Below are positions 16,619 to 24,656 of a DNA stretch of 54,450 nt, piece after piece. The DNA is from JBHENW01 sp046261875 (GTDB lineage: Bacteria > Acidobacteriota > Thermoanaerobaculia > UBA5066 > Gp7-AA6), in assembly GCA_046261875.1 (NCBI GenBank), contig JBHENW010000038.1:1-54450 (forward strand), given 5' to 3'. The position numbers and the translations under genes are program-made. The notes under the pieces were generated by a model. The model was not told the origin of the DNA, did not search any database, and saw nothing but the letters and a program-made list of their open reading frames with translations. Every line of letters begins with the position of its first letter. The stretch's first letter is position 1.

Positions 16619-18379
16619 GTGAGGGTCGGGCCGCTGCGCGGCGCCGGACCGGCCGGCGGCGTGTTCTCGAAAGTCTTCGCGAGCGTCGTCCTCCTCTTCT
16701 TCCTGGGCATCGGGAGCTTCTTCACATACCTGGTGGCGCGCAGCGTCGTATCCGGCGCCCGCACATACTCGTGGGTCCAGACGCCCTGCGAGATCGTCTC
16801 GAGCCGCGTCGCCCGCAACCCGGCTTCGGCCGACCCGGACGAGAAGTTCGTGTTCGACGTGGAGTACCGCTACGAGCGCAGCGGCCGCTCGTACTCCAGC
16901 CGGCAGTTCCGGCCGGGCTACAACGGTTCGAACCAGGTCGCGGAGGCGGCCCGGCTCGCCGCGCGATACCCGGCGGGCGCCAGCGCGACCTGCCGCGTGG
17001 ACCCGGGCAATCCGCGCAACGCCGCTCTGGAGCGTCCGAGCCTGTGGGCGGCGGCCGTCATCCTCTTTCCTCTCGTCTTCGTTCTCGTCGGCGCGGGCGG
17101 ACTGGCCGCCCTGTGGTGGCCCAAACGCGAGCGGACGACGGAGGAGTCGGGAGTGGAGCAGGCGATCTCCCGCAAAGCGGTCTCCGCGGGTAAGGCACAG
17201 GGCTGCCTCGCGGCATTCTTCGGGCTTTTTTTCGCGGTCGGCCTCGCGACCTTCTATTTCTTCTTCGCAAAGCCGGCCATGCGTGTCGCGGCGGCGCGTT
17301 CCTGGCGGGAGATGCCCTGCGTCGTGCTGTCCAGCCGCGTCCGCACCCACGAAGGCGACGACGGCGGCACGTACAGCGTGGACATCCTGTACGAGTACGA
17401 GTTCGGCGGGCGTACGTACCGGTCCAATCGGTTCCAGTTTCTCGGCGGATCTTCCGGCGGCTCCGCCGCGAAGGAGGCGGTCGTCGCGCGGCATCCTCCG
17501 GGCAGGCGCACCGTCTGCTGGGTCGATCCGGCGGATCCTCAGGAGGCCGTCCTCGTCCGGTCCCTCACGAAGGACTACTGGGCCGGGCTCGTTCCCCTTC
17601 TCTTCATGCTCGCAGGCGGCGGCGGCTTGCTGTGGGTCGGTTCGAAGGCCCGGACCCTCCGGGCCGCGTCGGCGGCAGAGGCCGGCTGGGGCCGAGACGC
17701 CTCTCGGCCGGCCGGCGGGGGATGGCGCTTCGCGGATCGAGAAACCGGAAGCGGGCCCGCCACGCTCGAGCCCTCGGCCGGGCCGGTCCGGAAGTTCCTG
17801 ATCATTCTTCTGATCACGCTGTTCTGGAACGGCATCGTGAGCGTTTTCGTGTGGCAGGCGGCGAAAGGGTGGCGGTCGGGCAACCCGGACGGCTGCCTCA
17901 CCGTGTTCCTCGTTCCCTTCGTCGTCGTGGGCCTGTTGATGACCTGGAGTCTCTTCCACCAGTACCTCGCCCTCTTCAATCCGCGACCGAGGGTCACGCT
18001 CTCGACCCGGTCGATTCCGCTCGGCGGCTCGGCGGCGGTGGACTGGAGCTTTTCCGGAGCGGCGAGCCGCATCGCGAAGCTGCGGATCCTCGTGGAAGGC
18101 CGGGAAGAGTGCCGTTACCGCCGCGGGACCGACGTGCACACCGACAGGGAGACCTTCGCCACGATCGAGATCGTGGAGGTTTCGGGGCCCGCCGCCGGCG
18201 CGCCCGGCCATGCCGCGCTCCGGATCCCCGCGGACACGATGCATTCCTGGACGGCTTCGAACAACAAGGTCGTCTGGACGCTCAAGCTCCGCGGGGAGAT
18301 CCCTTCATGGCCGGACATCGCCGAGGAGTTCGACCTCTCCATTCGGCCGGCGGCGGAGTCGGGGGCGCAGGGCGCGTGA
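16619..18379 (+). CDS. Double DUF3592 membrane protein with C-terminal beta domain
   Basis: About 586 residues from GTG 16619; the frame is open further upstream but that part is Arg/Pro-rich and antisense to the haloperoxidase start. Two DUF3592-like units alternate with helices: FASVVLLFFLGIGSFFTYLV, domain 1 (TPCEIVSSRVARN ... VEYRYERSGRSYSS), AAVILFPLVFVLVGAGGLAA, GCLAAFFGLFFAVGLATFYF, domain 2 (MPCVVLSSRVRTHE ... YEYEFGGRTYRS), LVPLLFMLAGGGGLL, then two more helices. The last 120 residues (RVTLSTRSIPLGGSAAVDWS ... WTLKLRGEIPSWPDI) look like a cytoplasmic immunoglobulin/arrestin-type sandwich. The stop overlaps the next gene as GTGA. Function is unknown. Confidence 0.8.
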   Translation: MRVGPLRGAGPAGGVFSKVFASVVLLFFLGIGSFFTYLVARSVVSGARTYSWVQTPCEIVSSRVARNPASADPDEKFVFDVEYRYERSGRSYSSRQFRPGYNGSNQVAEAARLAARYPAGASATCRVDPGNPRNAALERPSLWAAAVILFPLVFVLVGAGGLAALWWPKRERTTEESGVEQAISRKAVSAGKAQGCLAAFFGLFFAVGLATFYFFFAKPAMRVAAARSWREMPCVVLSSRVRTHEGDDGGTYSVDILYEYEFGGRTYRSNRFQFLGGSSGGSAAKEAVVARHPPGRRTVCWVDPADPQEAVLVRSLTKDYWAGLVPLLFMLAGGGGLLWVGSKARTLRAASAAEAGWGRDASRPAGGGWRFADRETGSGPATLEPSAGPVRKFLIILLITLFWNGIVSVFVWQAAKGWRSGNPDGCLTVFLVPFVVVGLLMTWSLFHQYLALFNPRPRVTLSTRSIPLGGSAAVDWSFSGAASRIAKLRILVEGREECRYRRGTDVHTDRETFATIEIVEVSGPAAGAPGHAALRIPADTMHSWTASNNKVVWTLKLRGEIPSWPDIAEEFDLSIRPAAESGAQGA

Positions 18380-18753
18380 ATACGCTGCAGGTGGCGCTCG
18401 AGGACGGGCGGACGACGTTCCGTCCGGGCGAGGAAGTCCGCGGCGCCGCGTCGTGGTCGCTCGAAGCCCCACCCGAAACCGTGGAGGTCCGCCTCTTCTG
18501 GCACACGCAGGGGAAGGGGGATCAGGACGTGGACGTCGTCGAGAAGACCGTCTTGCCGGGAGCCGGGCAGACCGACCGGCGGGAGTTCCATTTCCGGCTT
18601 CCGGACGGACCCTACAGCTTTTCTGGCAAGCTGATCTCGCTAGTCTGGTCGATCGAGGTCGTGGCGCTGCCGGGCGACCTGGCGGGCCGCGCCGACATCG
18701 TGCTGTCGCCGACCGGCCGCGAGATCGTCGTCGGGCGGCCGGCGGAGGGCTGA
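18376..18753 (+). CDS. Small beta-sandwich (arrestin-N-like) protein
   Basis: 125 residues from GTG 18376, which overlaps the preceding stop as GTGA. All-beta appearance: LEDGRTTFRPGEEVRGAASW, then ETVEVRLFWHTQGKGD and an FHFRLPDGPYSFSGKLISLV segment. A strand ending F-x-P-G-E-x-V-x-G followed by a second strand resembles arrestin N-domains and related sandwiches. No signal peptide or helix is evident. Translational coupling to the DUF3592 protein, whose own C-terminus has a similar fold, suggests the two sandwiches pack together. I know no assigned function. Confidence 0.75.
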   Translation: MNTLQVALEDGRTTFRPGEEVRGAASWSLEAPPETVEVRLFWHTQGKGDQDVDVVEKTVLPGAGQTDRREFHFRLPDGPYSFSGKLISLVWSIEVVALPGDLAGRADIVLSPTGREIVVGRPAEG

Positions 18754-18754
18754 C

Positions 18755-19342
18755 GTGCTCGCCCGCGAGAACCCGTTCGCCGTGCACCGCGTCCTGGGGA
18801 TCCGATACCGGATGCCGGAAGAACACTGGGCCGCGCTCGACGCGCGGCTCGCTGCTCTCGGCTCGCGCGGCGCTATCGTCGGTCCGCCCGGGCGCGGCAA
18901 GACCACGCTGCTCGAAGCGCTCTCCGCGAGGTGGACGGCCCGGGGGTTACGGGTGCGAGCGCTCGGCAGGCCGGACGGACGGCGCGGCCTGGCCGCGGAG
19001 CAGGAAGCTCTCCTTGCGAGTCTCTCCTCCGGAGAGCTCGTGACGCTCGATTCCGCCGAGGCGCTCTCCTCCGGCGCGTGGCGTCGGGTGCTCACGGCGA
19101 CCCGCGCCGCCGCCGGCTTCGTCATCGCGACACACCCTCCGGCGCGGCTCCCGGTGCTCGCGGAGCCCGAGACGACGCCCGCGCTCCTTTCGGACATCGT
19201 GGAACAGCTGGCGGGGCCCGAAGTGGCCGCTCGCCTCCCGCCGCCCGGCGAGCTCTTCGCCCGGCACGGCGGAAACGTTCGGACGGCGCTGCGGGAGTTG
19301 TACGACTACTGCGCGGGAATGAGCGCCTTGTCCACGGCCTGA
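18755..19342 (+). CDS. Small P-loop ATPase of the DUF3592 operon
   Basis: 195 residues from GTG 18755, one base after the previous stop. Walker A is VGPPGRGKTT (about 42-51); a Walker B-like ELVTLDSAEAL is at about 94-104. The N-terminal FAVHRVLGIRYRMPEEHW and C-terminal FARHGGNVRTALRELYDYC ends suggest a compact, lid-containing AAA/STAND-like fold. It is much shorter than typical AAA proteins. As the last gene of the coupled trio it may regulate the membrane protein. Its final 37 bases overlap the convergent small membrane gene. Confidence 0.8.
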   Translation: MLARENPFAVHRVLGIRYRMPEEHWAALDARLAALGSRGAIVGPPGRGKTTLLEALSARWTARGLRVRALGRPDGRRGLAAEQEALLASLSSGELVTLDSAEALSSGAWRRVLTATRAAAGFVIATHPPARLPVLAEPETTPALLSDIVEQLAGPEVAARLPPPGELFARHGGNVRTALRELYDYCAGMSALSTA

Positions 19343-19602
19343 ACGTCCGGCGCAGGAGGAGTCCGCGTGGGCCGGGGGCGGGGGCTTCCCGTATCGAAAG
19401 CATCCAGAACGGGCTGCCACCCCTGGAGGTTCAGGAACTCGACCTGGCCCGTGACGCGATTCGTCCGCATGGGCGTGTTACCGACCTGGTGATACCGCCA
19501 CGCGGTCGGCCAGACGAACACGGAGAAATAAAAAGTCAGCAGAAAAGAGAAGACCCAGAGCAGTCGTCTCCTGCGATCTCCTCGCCTCCGGTCATGAAGC
19601 AT
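19306..19602 (-). CDS. Small single-helix membrane protein
   Basis: 98 residues: an Arg-rich cytoplasmic start (HDRRRGDRRRRL), one hydrophobic helix (about 14-32, LWVFSFLLTFYFSVFVWPT), then a soluble part with YHQVGNTPMRTNRVTGQVEF and a Pro/Arg tail. The positive-inside rule predicts the C-terminal part outside the membrane. The middle stretch (MRTNRVTGQVEFL) resembles a short conserved motif in small uncharacterised envelope proteins. It overlaps the ATPase gene 3' end by 37 bases. Confidence 0.6.
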   Translation of the reverse strand: MLHDRRRGDRRRRLLWVFSFLLTFYFSVFVWPTAWRYHQVGNTPMRTNRVTGQVEFLNLQGWQPVLDAFDTGSPRPRPTRTPPAPDVQAVDKALIPAQ

Positions 19603-19763
19603 GGGAGCCCCCAGAATAACCCGTCCGTTCGATCCCCGAGCCGGCCCGGCTCGTATTCAACAAGCTTGCCGCAACGGCGGGAGCGGCGGCGCACCGCAAG
19701 GGGCGGAAGGAACGCCGGGAGCGGGCGCCTTGGTGCTACGGCGCGCGCCGGAAGGTGGCGCGC

Positions 19764-19796
19764 AAAAAAGAAAACGCGCGGACCGAAGTCCGCGCG
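19764..19796 (-). terminator. Intrinsic terminator with UUCG tetraloop
   Basis: On the minus strand: CGCGCGGAC, loop TTCG, GTCCGCGCG, then TTTTCTTTTTT. Nine perfect pairs close a C(UUCG)G tetraloop and run straight into a T-rich tract, 33 bases after the RRM gene stop. A textbook Rho-independent terminator for that gene. Confidence 0.88.
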
Positions 19797-19828
19797 TGAA
19801 TAAAACTCGCTAAACCGGGAGCGCGAGA

Positions 19829-20122
19829 TCAGTAGCGGGAGCGTCCCCCGCGACCGCCGCCGCCGCCGTTGCCGCCGCCCTCGTTGCGCGGGCGCGCTTC
19901 GTTGACGGTCAGGTTGCGTCCGCCGAACTCCGTTCCGTTCAGCCCCATGGCCGCTTTGGCGATCGCGTCGTCGCCAAACTCGACGAAACCGAAGCCCTTG
20001 GACTGACCCGTGTCGCGGTCGGTGATGACCCGCGCCGAGTCCGGCGTCCCGTACCGCGCGAACATGTCGCGCAGCTGGTCGTCCGAGATGTTGTAAGGAA
20101 GATTGCCTACGTAGAGTTTCAT
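19829..20122 (-). CDS. RRM-type RNA-binding protein
   Basis: 97 residues: a single RNA recognition motif (1-80) followed by a Gly/Arg tail (GGGNGGGGGRGGRSR). RNP2 is KLYVGNL (2-8) and RNP1 is KGFGFVEF (about 42-49), with the aromatic residues that stack on RNA. This is the bacterial/cyanobacterial Rbp architecture; relatives are often cold-induced and may act as RNA chaperones. The minus-strand leader has a purine-rich GAAGGGTGAG ribosome site. It is divergent from the propeller/amidohydrolase gene and ends at a strong terminator. Confidence 0.93.
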   Translation of the reverse strand: MKLYVGNLPYNISDDQLRDMFARYGTPDSARVITDRDTGQSKGFGFVEFGDDAIAKAAMGLNGTEFGGRNLTVNEARPRNEGGGNGGGGGRGGRSRY

Positions 20123-20332
20123 GACTCACCCTTCTTGCCGCCGGATGGATCAGGGCCGAATTGCCGCCGGCGCAGCGATCCGGATTCTCGTTGTGATTTC
20201 GTTCGGAAATCGCCAGAGGAGCTCTGACGGAAAGGCGAGCGAAGCGAGAACAGGGGGCACTCTATCACACTTCTTTCGCCGACCGCGGGCGCGCAAACCG
20301 CTGATATAAGGGCGGTCCGAAAGGAAGGCACG

Positions 20333-23300
20333 ATGAACTGGAGACGCGTCCTGGCGCTCCCGGCGCTCGCTCTCGGAATCCTGGCCGGGGTCGCCGGCCC
20401 CTCGTCCGGCCAGGACCCGCATCCCGTCGCGCAGCCCACTCCGACTCCCGCGACGCCGCCCACTCCGTCCCCGACTCCGGCTCCGCAAGCGGCGAAGGAC
20501 GATAAAGAGAAAGCGGCGGATGAGAAAAAGTGGGACGTCGAGACGCCTCCCTACCCGATGTCGCTCCAAGCCGCGATCGACACCGACGAGGGGACGTGGA
20601 TGAGCGTGGACGTCTCTCCCGACGGGAAGGAAATCGTCTTCGACCTCCTCGGCGATCTCTACAGGGTGCCCATCGGAGGGGGCGAGGCGGAAGCAATGAC
20701 GTCGGGCGTGTCGTGGGACATGCAGCCTCGTTTCTCTCCCGACGGAAAGCGCATCGCCTTCACCTCCGACCGCTCGGGCGGCGACAACGTCTGGATCATG
20801 GAGCGCGACGGCGGCAAGCCCGTCCAGGTCACCAAGGAGACCTTCCGGCTCCCCAACAGCGCGGTGTGGGCTCCCGACGGCGACTTTCTCGCCGTGCGCA
20901 AGCACTTCACGGGCACGCGGTCGCTCGGCGCGGGGGAGATCTGGCTCTACCACCGATCCGGCGGCGAGGGCCTCCAGATGACCAAGCGATCCAACGAGCA
21001 GAAGGACCTCGGAGAGCCGGCATTCTCTCCGGACGGGCGCTACCTCTACTACAGCGAGGACATCACGCCCGGCCGCACCTTCCAGTACAACAAGGACCCG
21101 CACGGCGAGATCTACGCGATCCAGAGGCTCGACCGCGTCACCGGCCGCACGGAACGGTTCGTGACGGGGCCGGGAGGCGCGGTGCGCCCGACGCCGTCGC
21201 GCGACGGCAAGTGGCTCGCGTTCGTGCGGCGGGTGGGACCGAAGACCGCGCTCTTCGCCAAGGACCTGCAGTCCGGCCGCGAGCGACTGGTCTGGGACGG
21301 GCTCGAACGGGACATGCAGGAAACCTGGGCGGTCCACGGCGTCTACCCGGCGATGGCCTGGACTCCCGACGGCCGGTCGATCGTGCTCTGGTCGGGGGGC
21401 AAGATCCGCCGCGTGGACCGCGAGACCGGCAGCGTCGCGACCATCCCCTTCCGCGTCCGGGACAGCCGCAAGATGGCGCCGGCCGCCCGCTTCCCCGTCG
21501 AGGTCGCCCCGCCGCGCTTCCCGGTGCGGATGCTGCGATGGGTTCAGGTCTCGCCTTCGGGCAAGCAGGTCGTCTATCAGGCGCTCGGACGCCTCTGGGT
21601 CAAGGACCTTCCCGGCGGGGCTCCGCGTCGCCTGACCCGGCAGACCGACCACTTCGAGCTCGAGCCGTCCTACTCCCGGGACGGGCGATTCATCGTGTAC
21701 ACGACCTGGGACGACGACGATGCCGGCTCGGTGCGGGTCGCGCCGGCGCGGGGCGGCGAAGGGCGCGCGGTCACGGCGCAGCCGGGGCACTACCGCGAGC
21801 CCGTTTTCTCCCCGGACAGTTCGCGCATCGCGTACCGCAAAGGGACCGGCGGGTTCCTCGTCACGACGGACTGGTCGATGGAACCGGGCATCTATGCCGT
21901 CCCCGCCGCCGGCGGAACCTCCCGCCGGGTGACGCGGGAGGGATTTCAGCCGCAGTTCGGCGCCGACAACGACCGCGTCTACTTCACGAAGCTCGAAGAG
22001 ACGGAAGGGAGCCGGGAAGCGCGCGAAGAGGAGAAGCGGGTGCTCGCGAGCGTCTCACTCGACGGCGCGGAAGAGCGCGAGCACTACGTCAGTGACAACG
22101 CGACGGAGTTCCGGATTTCTCCGGACGAGAAGTGGCTGGCCTTCCGCGAGCGGTACAACGTTTTCGTCGCGCCGTTCGTGCGCACCGGCCGGAGGGTCGA
22201 GATCGGACCGAAGGCGAAGGCGCTGCCCGTCACGCGGGTTTCCCGGGACGCCGGAGACTACCTCCACTGGTCCGGCGACAGCCGCTCGCTCCACTGGTCG
22301 CTCGGGACGGAGCTCTTCGCCCGCGCGCTGCAGGAGGCGTTCGCGTTCTTGCCGGGAGCGCCGGAGAAGTTGCCGGAGGCGCCCGCTTCCGGAACGCCGA
22401 TCGGGTTCGAGGCGGCGGCCGACGCGCCGCGGGGCGGCGTGGCCCTCGTCGGCGGCAAGGTTGTCACGATGCGCGGCGACGAGATCCTCGAGAACGGGAC
22501 GGTCCTCGTCGAGGGGAACCGCGTCACGGCGGTCGGCCCGAAAGACCAGGTGCGCGTCCCCGCGGGCGCGCGCGTCATCGACGTCGCGGGGAAGACCGTG
22601 TTGCCCGGCTTCATCGACGTGCACTGGCACGGCGCGATGGGAAGAGACGGGGTGATCCCGCAGCAGAACTGGGTGACGGATGCCGCGCTCGCCTTCGGGG
22701 TGACCACGGTTCACGACCCTTCCCACGACACCGCGCAGATCTTCGCCGCGAGCGAGATGGCGCGGGCGGGCCTCGTGCGCGGGCCGAGGATCTTCTCGAC
22801 CGGGACGATCCTGTACGGGGCCGCGGGCGGCGTCCGAGTCGAAGTGGACAGCCTGGACGACGCGCGCTCCCATCTGCGGCGGATGAAAGCCGCCGGCGCG
22901 TTCAGCGTGAAGAGCTACAACCAGCCGCGCCGGGAACAGCGTCAGCAGATCCTCGCGGCAGCGAAGGAGCTCTCGATGATGGTCGTGCCGGAGGGCGGAT
23001 CGCTCTTTCAGCACAACATGACGATGGTCGTGGACGGGCATACCGGAATCGAGCACTCGATCCCCGTCCCCGGCGTGTACAAGGACGTGTTCCAGCTCTG
23101 GCCCCGCAACGGGGTCGGCTACACGCCGACTCTCGTCGTGGGATACGGCGGCCTGTGGGGGGAGAACTACTGGTATCAGCACACGGAGGTCTGGAAGAAC
23201 GAGCGCCTCGCCCGCTTCGTGCCCTCCTTCGTGCTCGCGCCGCGCGCCCGGCGCCGGCCGATGGCGGCGGAGGACGACTTCAACCACGTCAACAACGCGC

Positions 23301-23665
23301 GCATCGCGCGGCAGCTCGCCGACGCGGGCGTTTCCGTGCAGGTCGGCGCGCACGGCCAGCGGGAGGGGCTCGGAGCGCACTGGGAGATCTGGATGCTCGT
23401 GCAGGGCGGCATGACCCCGCACCAGGCGCTGCGCAGCGCGACGCTCTCGGGAGCGAAGTACCTCGGCATGGACCGGGATCTCGGCTCGATCGAGCCGGGC
23501 AAGCTGGCGGACTTCGCCGTGATCGACGGTGATCCTCTGGCGGACATCCGCCAGAGCGAGAAAGTGCTCTACACGGTGATCAACGGGAAGGTGTACGACG
23601 CGGCGACCCTGAACGAGCCCGGCTCATCCGGGAAGCGGCCCGGTTACTGGTGGGAAAGCCGCTAG
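20333..23665 (+). CDS. Secreted TolB/PD40-propeller amidohydrolase
   Basis: 1110 residues. Signal peptide (LALPALALGILAGVAGPSSG) and Pro/Thr/Ala linker, then many PD40/WD40-like TolB blades (DVSPDGKEIVFDLLGDLY, FSPDGKRIAFTSDRSGGDNV, FSPDGRYLYYSED and later copies) to about residue 680. The C-terminal third is an imidazolonepropionase/adenosine-deaminase-type amidohydrolase: FIDVHWHGAMG, SVKSYNQP, HTGIEHSIPV, VGAHGQREG and the typical end GSIEPGKLADFAVIDGDPL. It is a plausible periplasmic peptidase- or amidase-like hydrolase of unknown substrate. A TATAAG box (20305) and AAAGGAAGG lie upstream. The 3' end overlaps the next gene by 16 bases. Confidence 0.88.
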   Translation: MNWRRVLALPALALGILAGVAGPSSGQDPHPVAQPTPTPATPPTPSPTPAPQAAKDDKEKAADEKKWDVETPPYPMSLQAAIDTDEGTWMSVDVSPDGKEIVFDLLGDLYRVPIGGGEAEAMTSGVSWDMQPRFSPDGKRIAFTSDRSGGDNVWIMERDGGKPVQVTKETFRLPNSAVWAPDGDFLAVRKHFTGTRSLGAGEIWLYHRSGGEGLQMTKRSNEQKDLGEPAFSPDGRYLYYSEDITPGRTFQYNKDPHGEIYAIQRLDRVTGRTERFVTGPGGAVRPTPSRDGKWLAFVRRVGPKTALFAKDLQSGRERLVWDGLERDMQETWAVHGVYPAMAWTPDGRSIVLWSGGKIRRVDRETGSVATIPFRVRDSRKMAPAARFPVEVAPPRFPVRMLRWVQVSPSGKQVVYQALGRLWVKDLPGGAPRRLTRQTDHFELEPSYSRDGRFIVYTTWDDDDAGSVRVAPARGGEGRAVTAQPGHYREPVFSPDSSRIAYRKGTGGFLVTTDWSMEPGIYAVPAAGGTSRRVTREGFQPQFGADNDRVYFTKLEETEGSREAREEEKRVLASVSLDGAEEREHYVSDNATEFRISPDEKWLAFRERYNVFVAPFVRTGRRVEIGPKAKALPVTRVSRDAGDYLHWSGDSRSLHWSLGTELFARALQEAFAFLPGAPEKLPEAPASGTPIGFEAAADAPRGGVALVGGKVVTMRGDEILENGTVLVEGNRVTAVGPKDQVRVPAGARVIDVAGKTVLPGFIDVHWHGAMGRDGVIPQQNWVTDAALAFGVTTVHDPSHDTAQIFAASEMARAGLVRGPRIFSTGTILYGAAGGVRVEVDSLDDARSHLRRMKAAGAFSVKSYNQPRREQRQQILAAAKELSMMVVPEGGSLFQHNMTMVVDGHTGIEHSIPVPGVYKDVFQLWPRNGVGYTPTLVVGYGGLWGENYWYQHTEVWKNERLARFVPSFVLAPRARRRPMAAEDDFNHVNNARIARQLADAGVSVQVGAHGQREGLGAHWEIWMLVQGGMTPHQALRSATLSGAKYLGMDRDLGSIEPGKLADFAVIDGDPLADIRQSEKVLYTVINGKVYDAATLNEPGSSGKRPGYWWESR

Positions 23666-24615
23666 CGGAGAGCCCGCGCCGCCCCCGGGACTCCGCGCGG
23701 TTCGTCTTCCGCCCGTCCCCTCCCTATTCGCTCGCGCGGACCGCGGCGCGGTTCACGCGGTGGCCCGAAGCGGTCGATCGGTTCGACGGCAGGACGTACC
23801 GGCGACTGCTTCCTCTGGGCCGCTCGGGCCTCCTCGTCGAGGTGAGCCAGGTCGGCTCCGCGCGGCAGCCCGCGCTCTCCGTCCGGCTCCGTGGCGCGCA
23901 GGCCGCGACGCCTGCCGCTCGGCGCGCCGCCGAGCGGGTCGTTCGGATCGGTCTGGGCGCCGGGCTGGACGCCCGGCCGTTTCTGCACGCCTTTCGCGAC
24001 GACGCGCTGCTCGGGCCGCTGCTCGCCCGCTTCCGCGGACTCCGCATCGCCGGAGCTCCGTCGCTCTGGGAGGCGATCGTCACGGCGGTCCTCTCACAGC
24101 AGGTGAGCCTCATCTTCGCCTACAACGTCCGGAGGGAGCTCGCGCTCGCCTTCGGCGCGCGCCGCCGCCTCGGCGGAGAGCTGTTCGTCGCATTTCCGAC
24201 GCCCGATGCGATCGCCCGTCAGACCCTGCGCGGCCTGCGGCGCTTTCGCCTCTCGGGCGCCAAGGCCGCCGCCCTGAGGAGGCTGGGGGAGGAGTTCGCG
24301 TCGGGCGAGCTCTCGGAGGAGGCCATTGAGCGCCTCCCGGACGAAGAGGCGATCGAAAAGCTCGTCGAGCTCAAAGGGGTCGGGCGCTGGACGGCGGAGA
24401 TCGCGCTGCTGCGGGGACAGGGTCGCGCGGACGTCTTTCCGGGAGGTGACCTCGGCGTCGTGAAGTACCTGGCGGTGGGCCTGCTCGGCCACTCCGCCCG
24501 CGTGACCGAGCGCGAAATGCGGGAGTTCGCCGAGCGCTGGCGCCCCTACCGCGGCCTGGCGCTCATGTACGCATACGCCGAGATCAACCGGAGGGCAGCG
24601 AAGAAGAACACTTGA
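23650..24615 (+). CDS. DNA-3-methyladenine glycosylase II-like (AlkA-type HhH-GPD)
   Basis: 321 residues from GTG 23650. An AlkA-like N-terminal beta region is followed by the HhH-GPD fold: LWEAIVTAVLSQQVSLIFA, the helix-hairpin-helix LVELKGVGRWTAEIALLRG and the catalytic aspartate in FPGGDLGVVKYLA. It removes alkylated purines in base-excision repair. Length and domain order fit AlkA family members without the Ada part. The start overlaps the upstream stop, so translation may be coupled. The sigma-linked alkyltransferase elsewhere in the window acts on related damage. Confidence 0.9.
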   Translation: MGKPLAESPRRPRDSARFVFRPSPPYSLARTAARFTRWPEAVDRFDGRTYRRLLPLGRSGLLVEVSQVGSARQPALSVRLRGAQAATPAARRAAERVVRIGLGAGLDARPFLHAFRDDALLGPLLARFRGLRIAGAPSLWEAIVTAVLSQQVSLIFAYNVRRELALAFGARRRLGGELFVAFPTPDAIARQTLRGLRRFRLSGAKAAALRRLGEEFASGELSEEAIERLPDEEAIEKLVELKGVGRWTAEIALLRGQGRADVFPGGDLGVVKYLAVGLLGHSARVTEREMREFAERWRPYRGLALMYAYAEINRRAAKKNT

Positions 24616-24656
24616 TCCGTGCGGTTGGGGGTGGAAGGCTTCTCGTGGAGGTCCCC

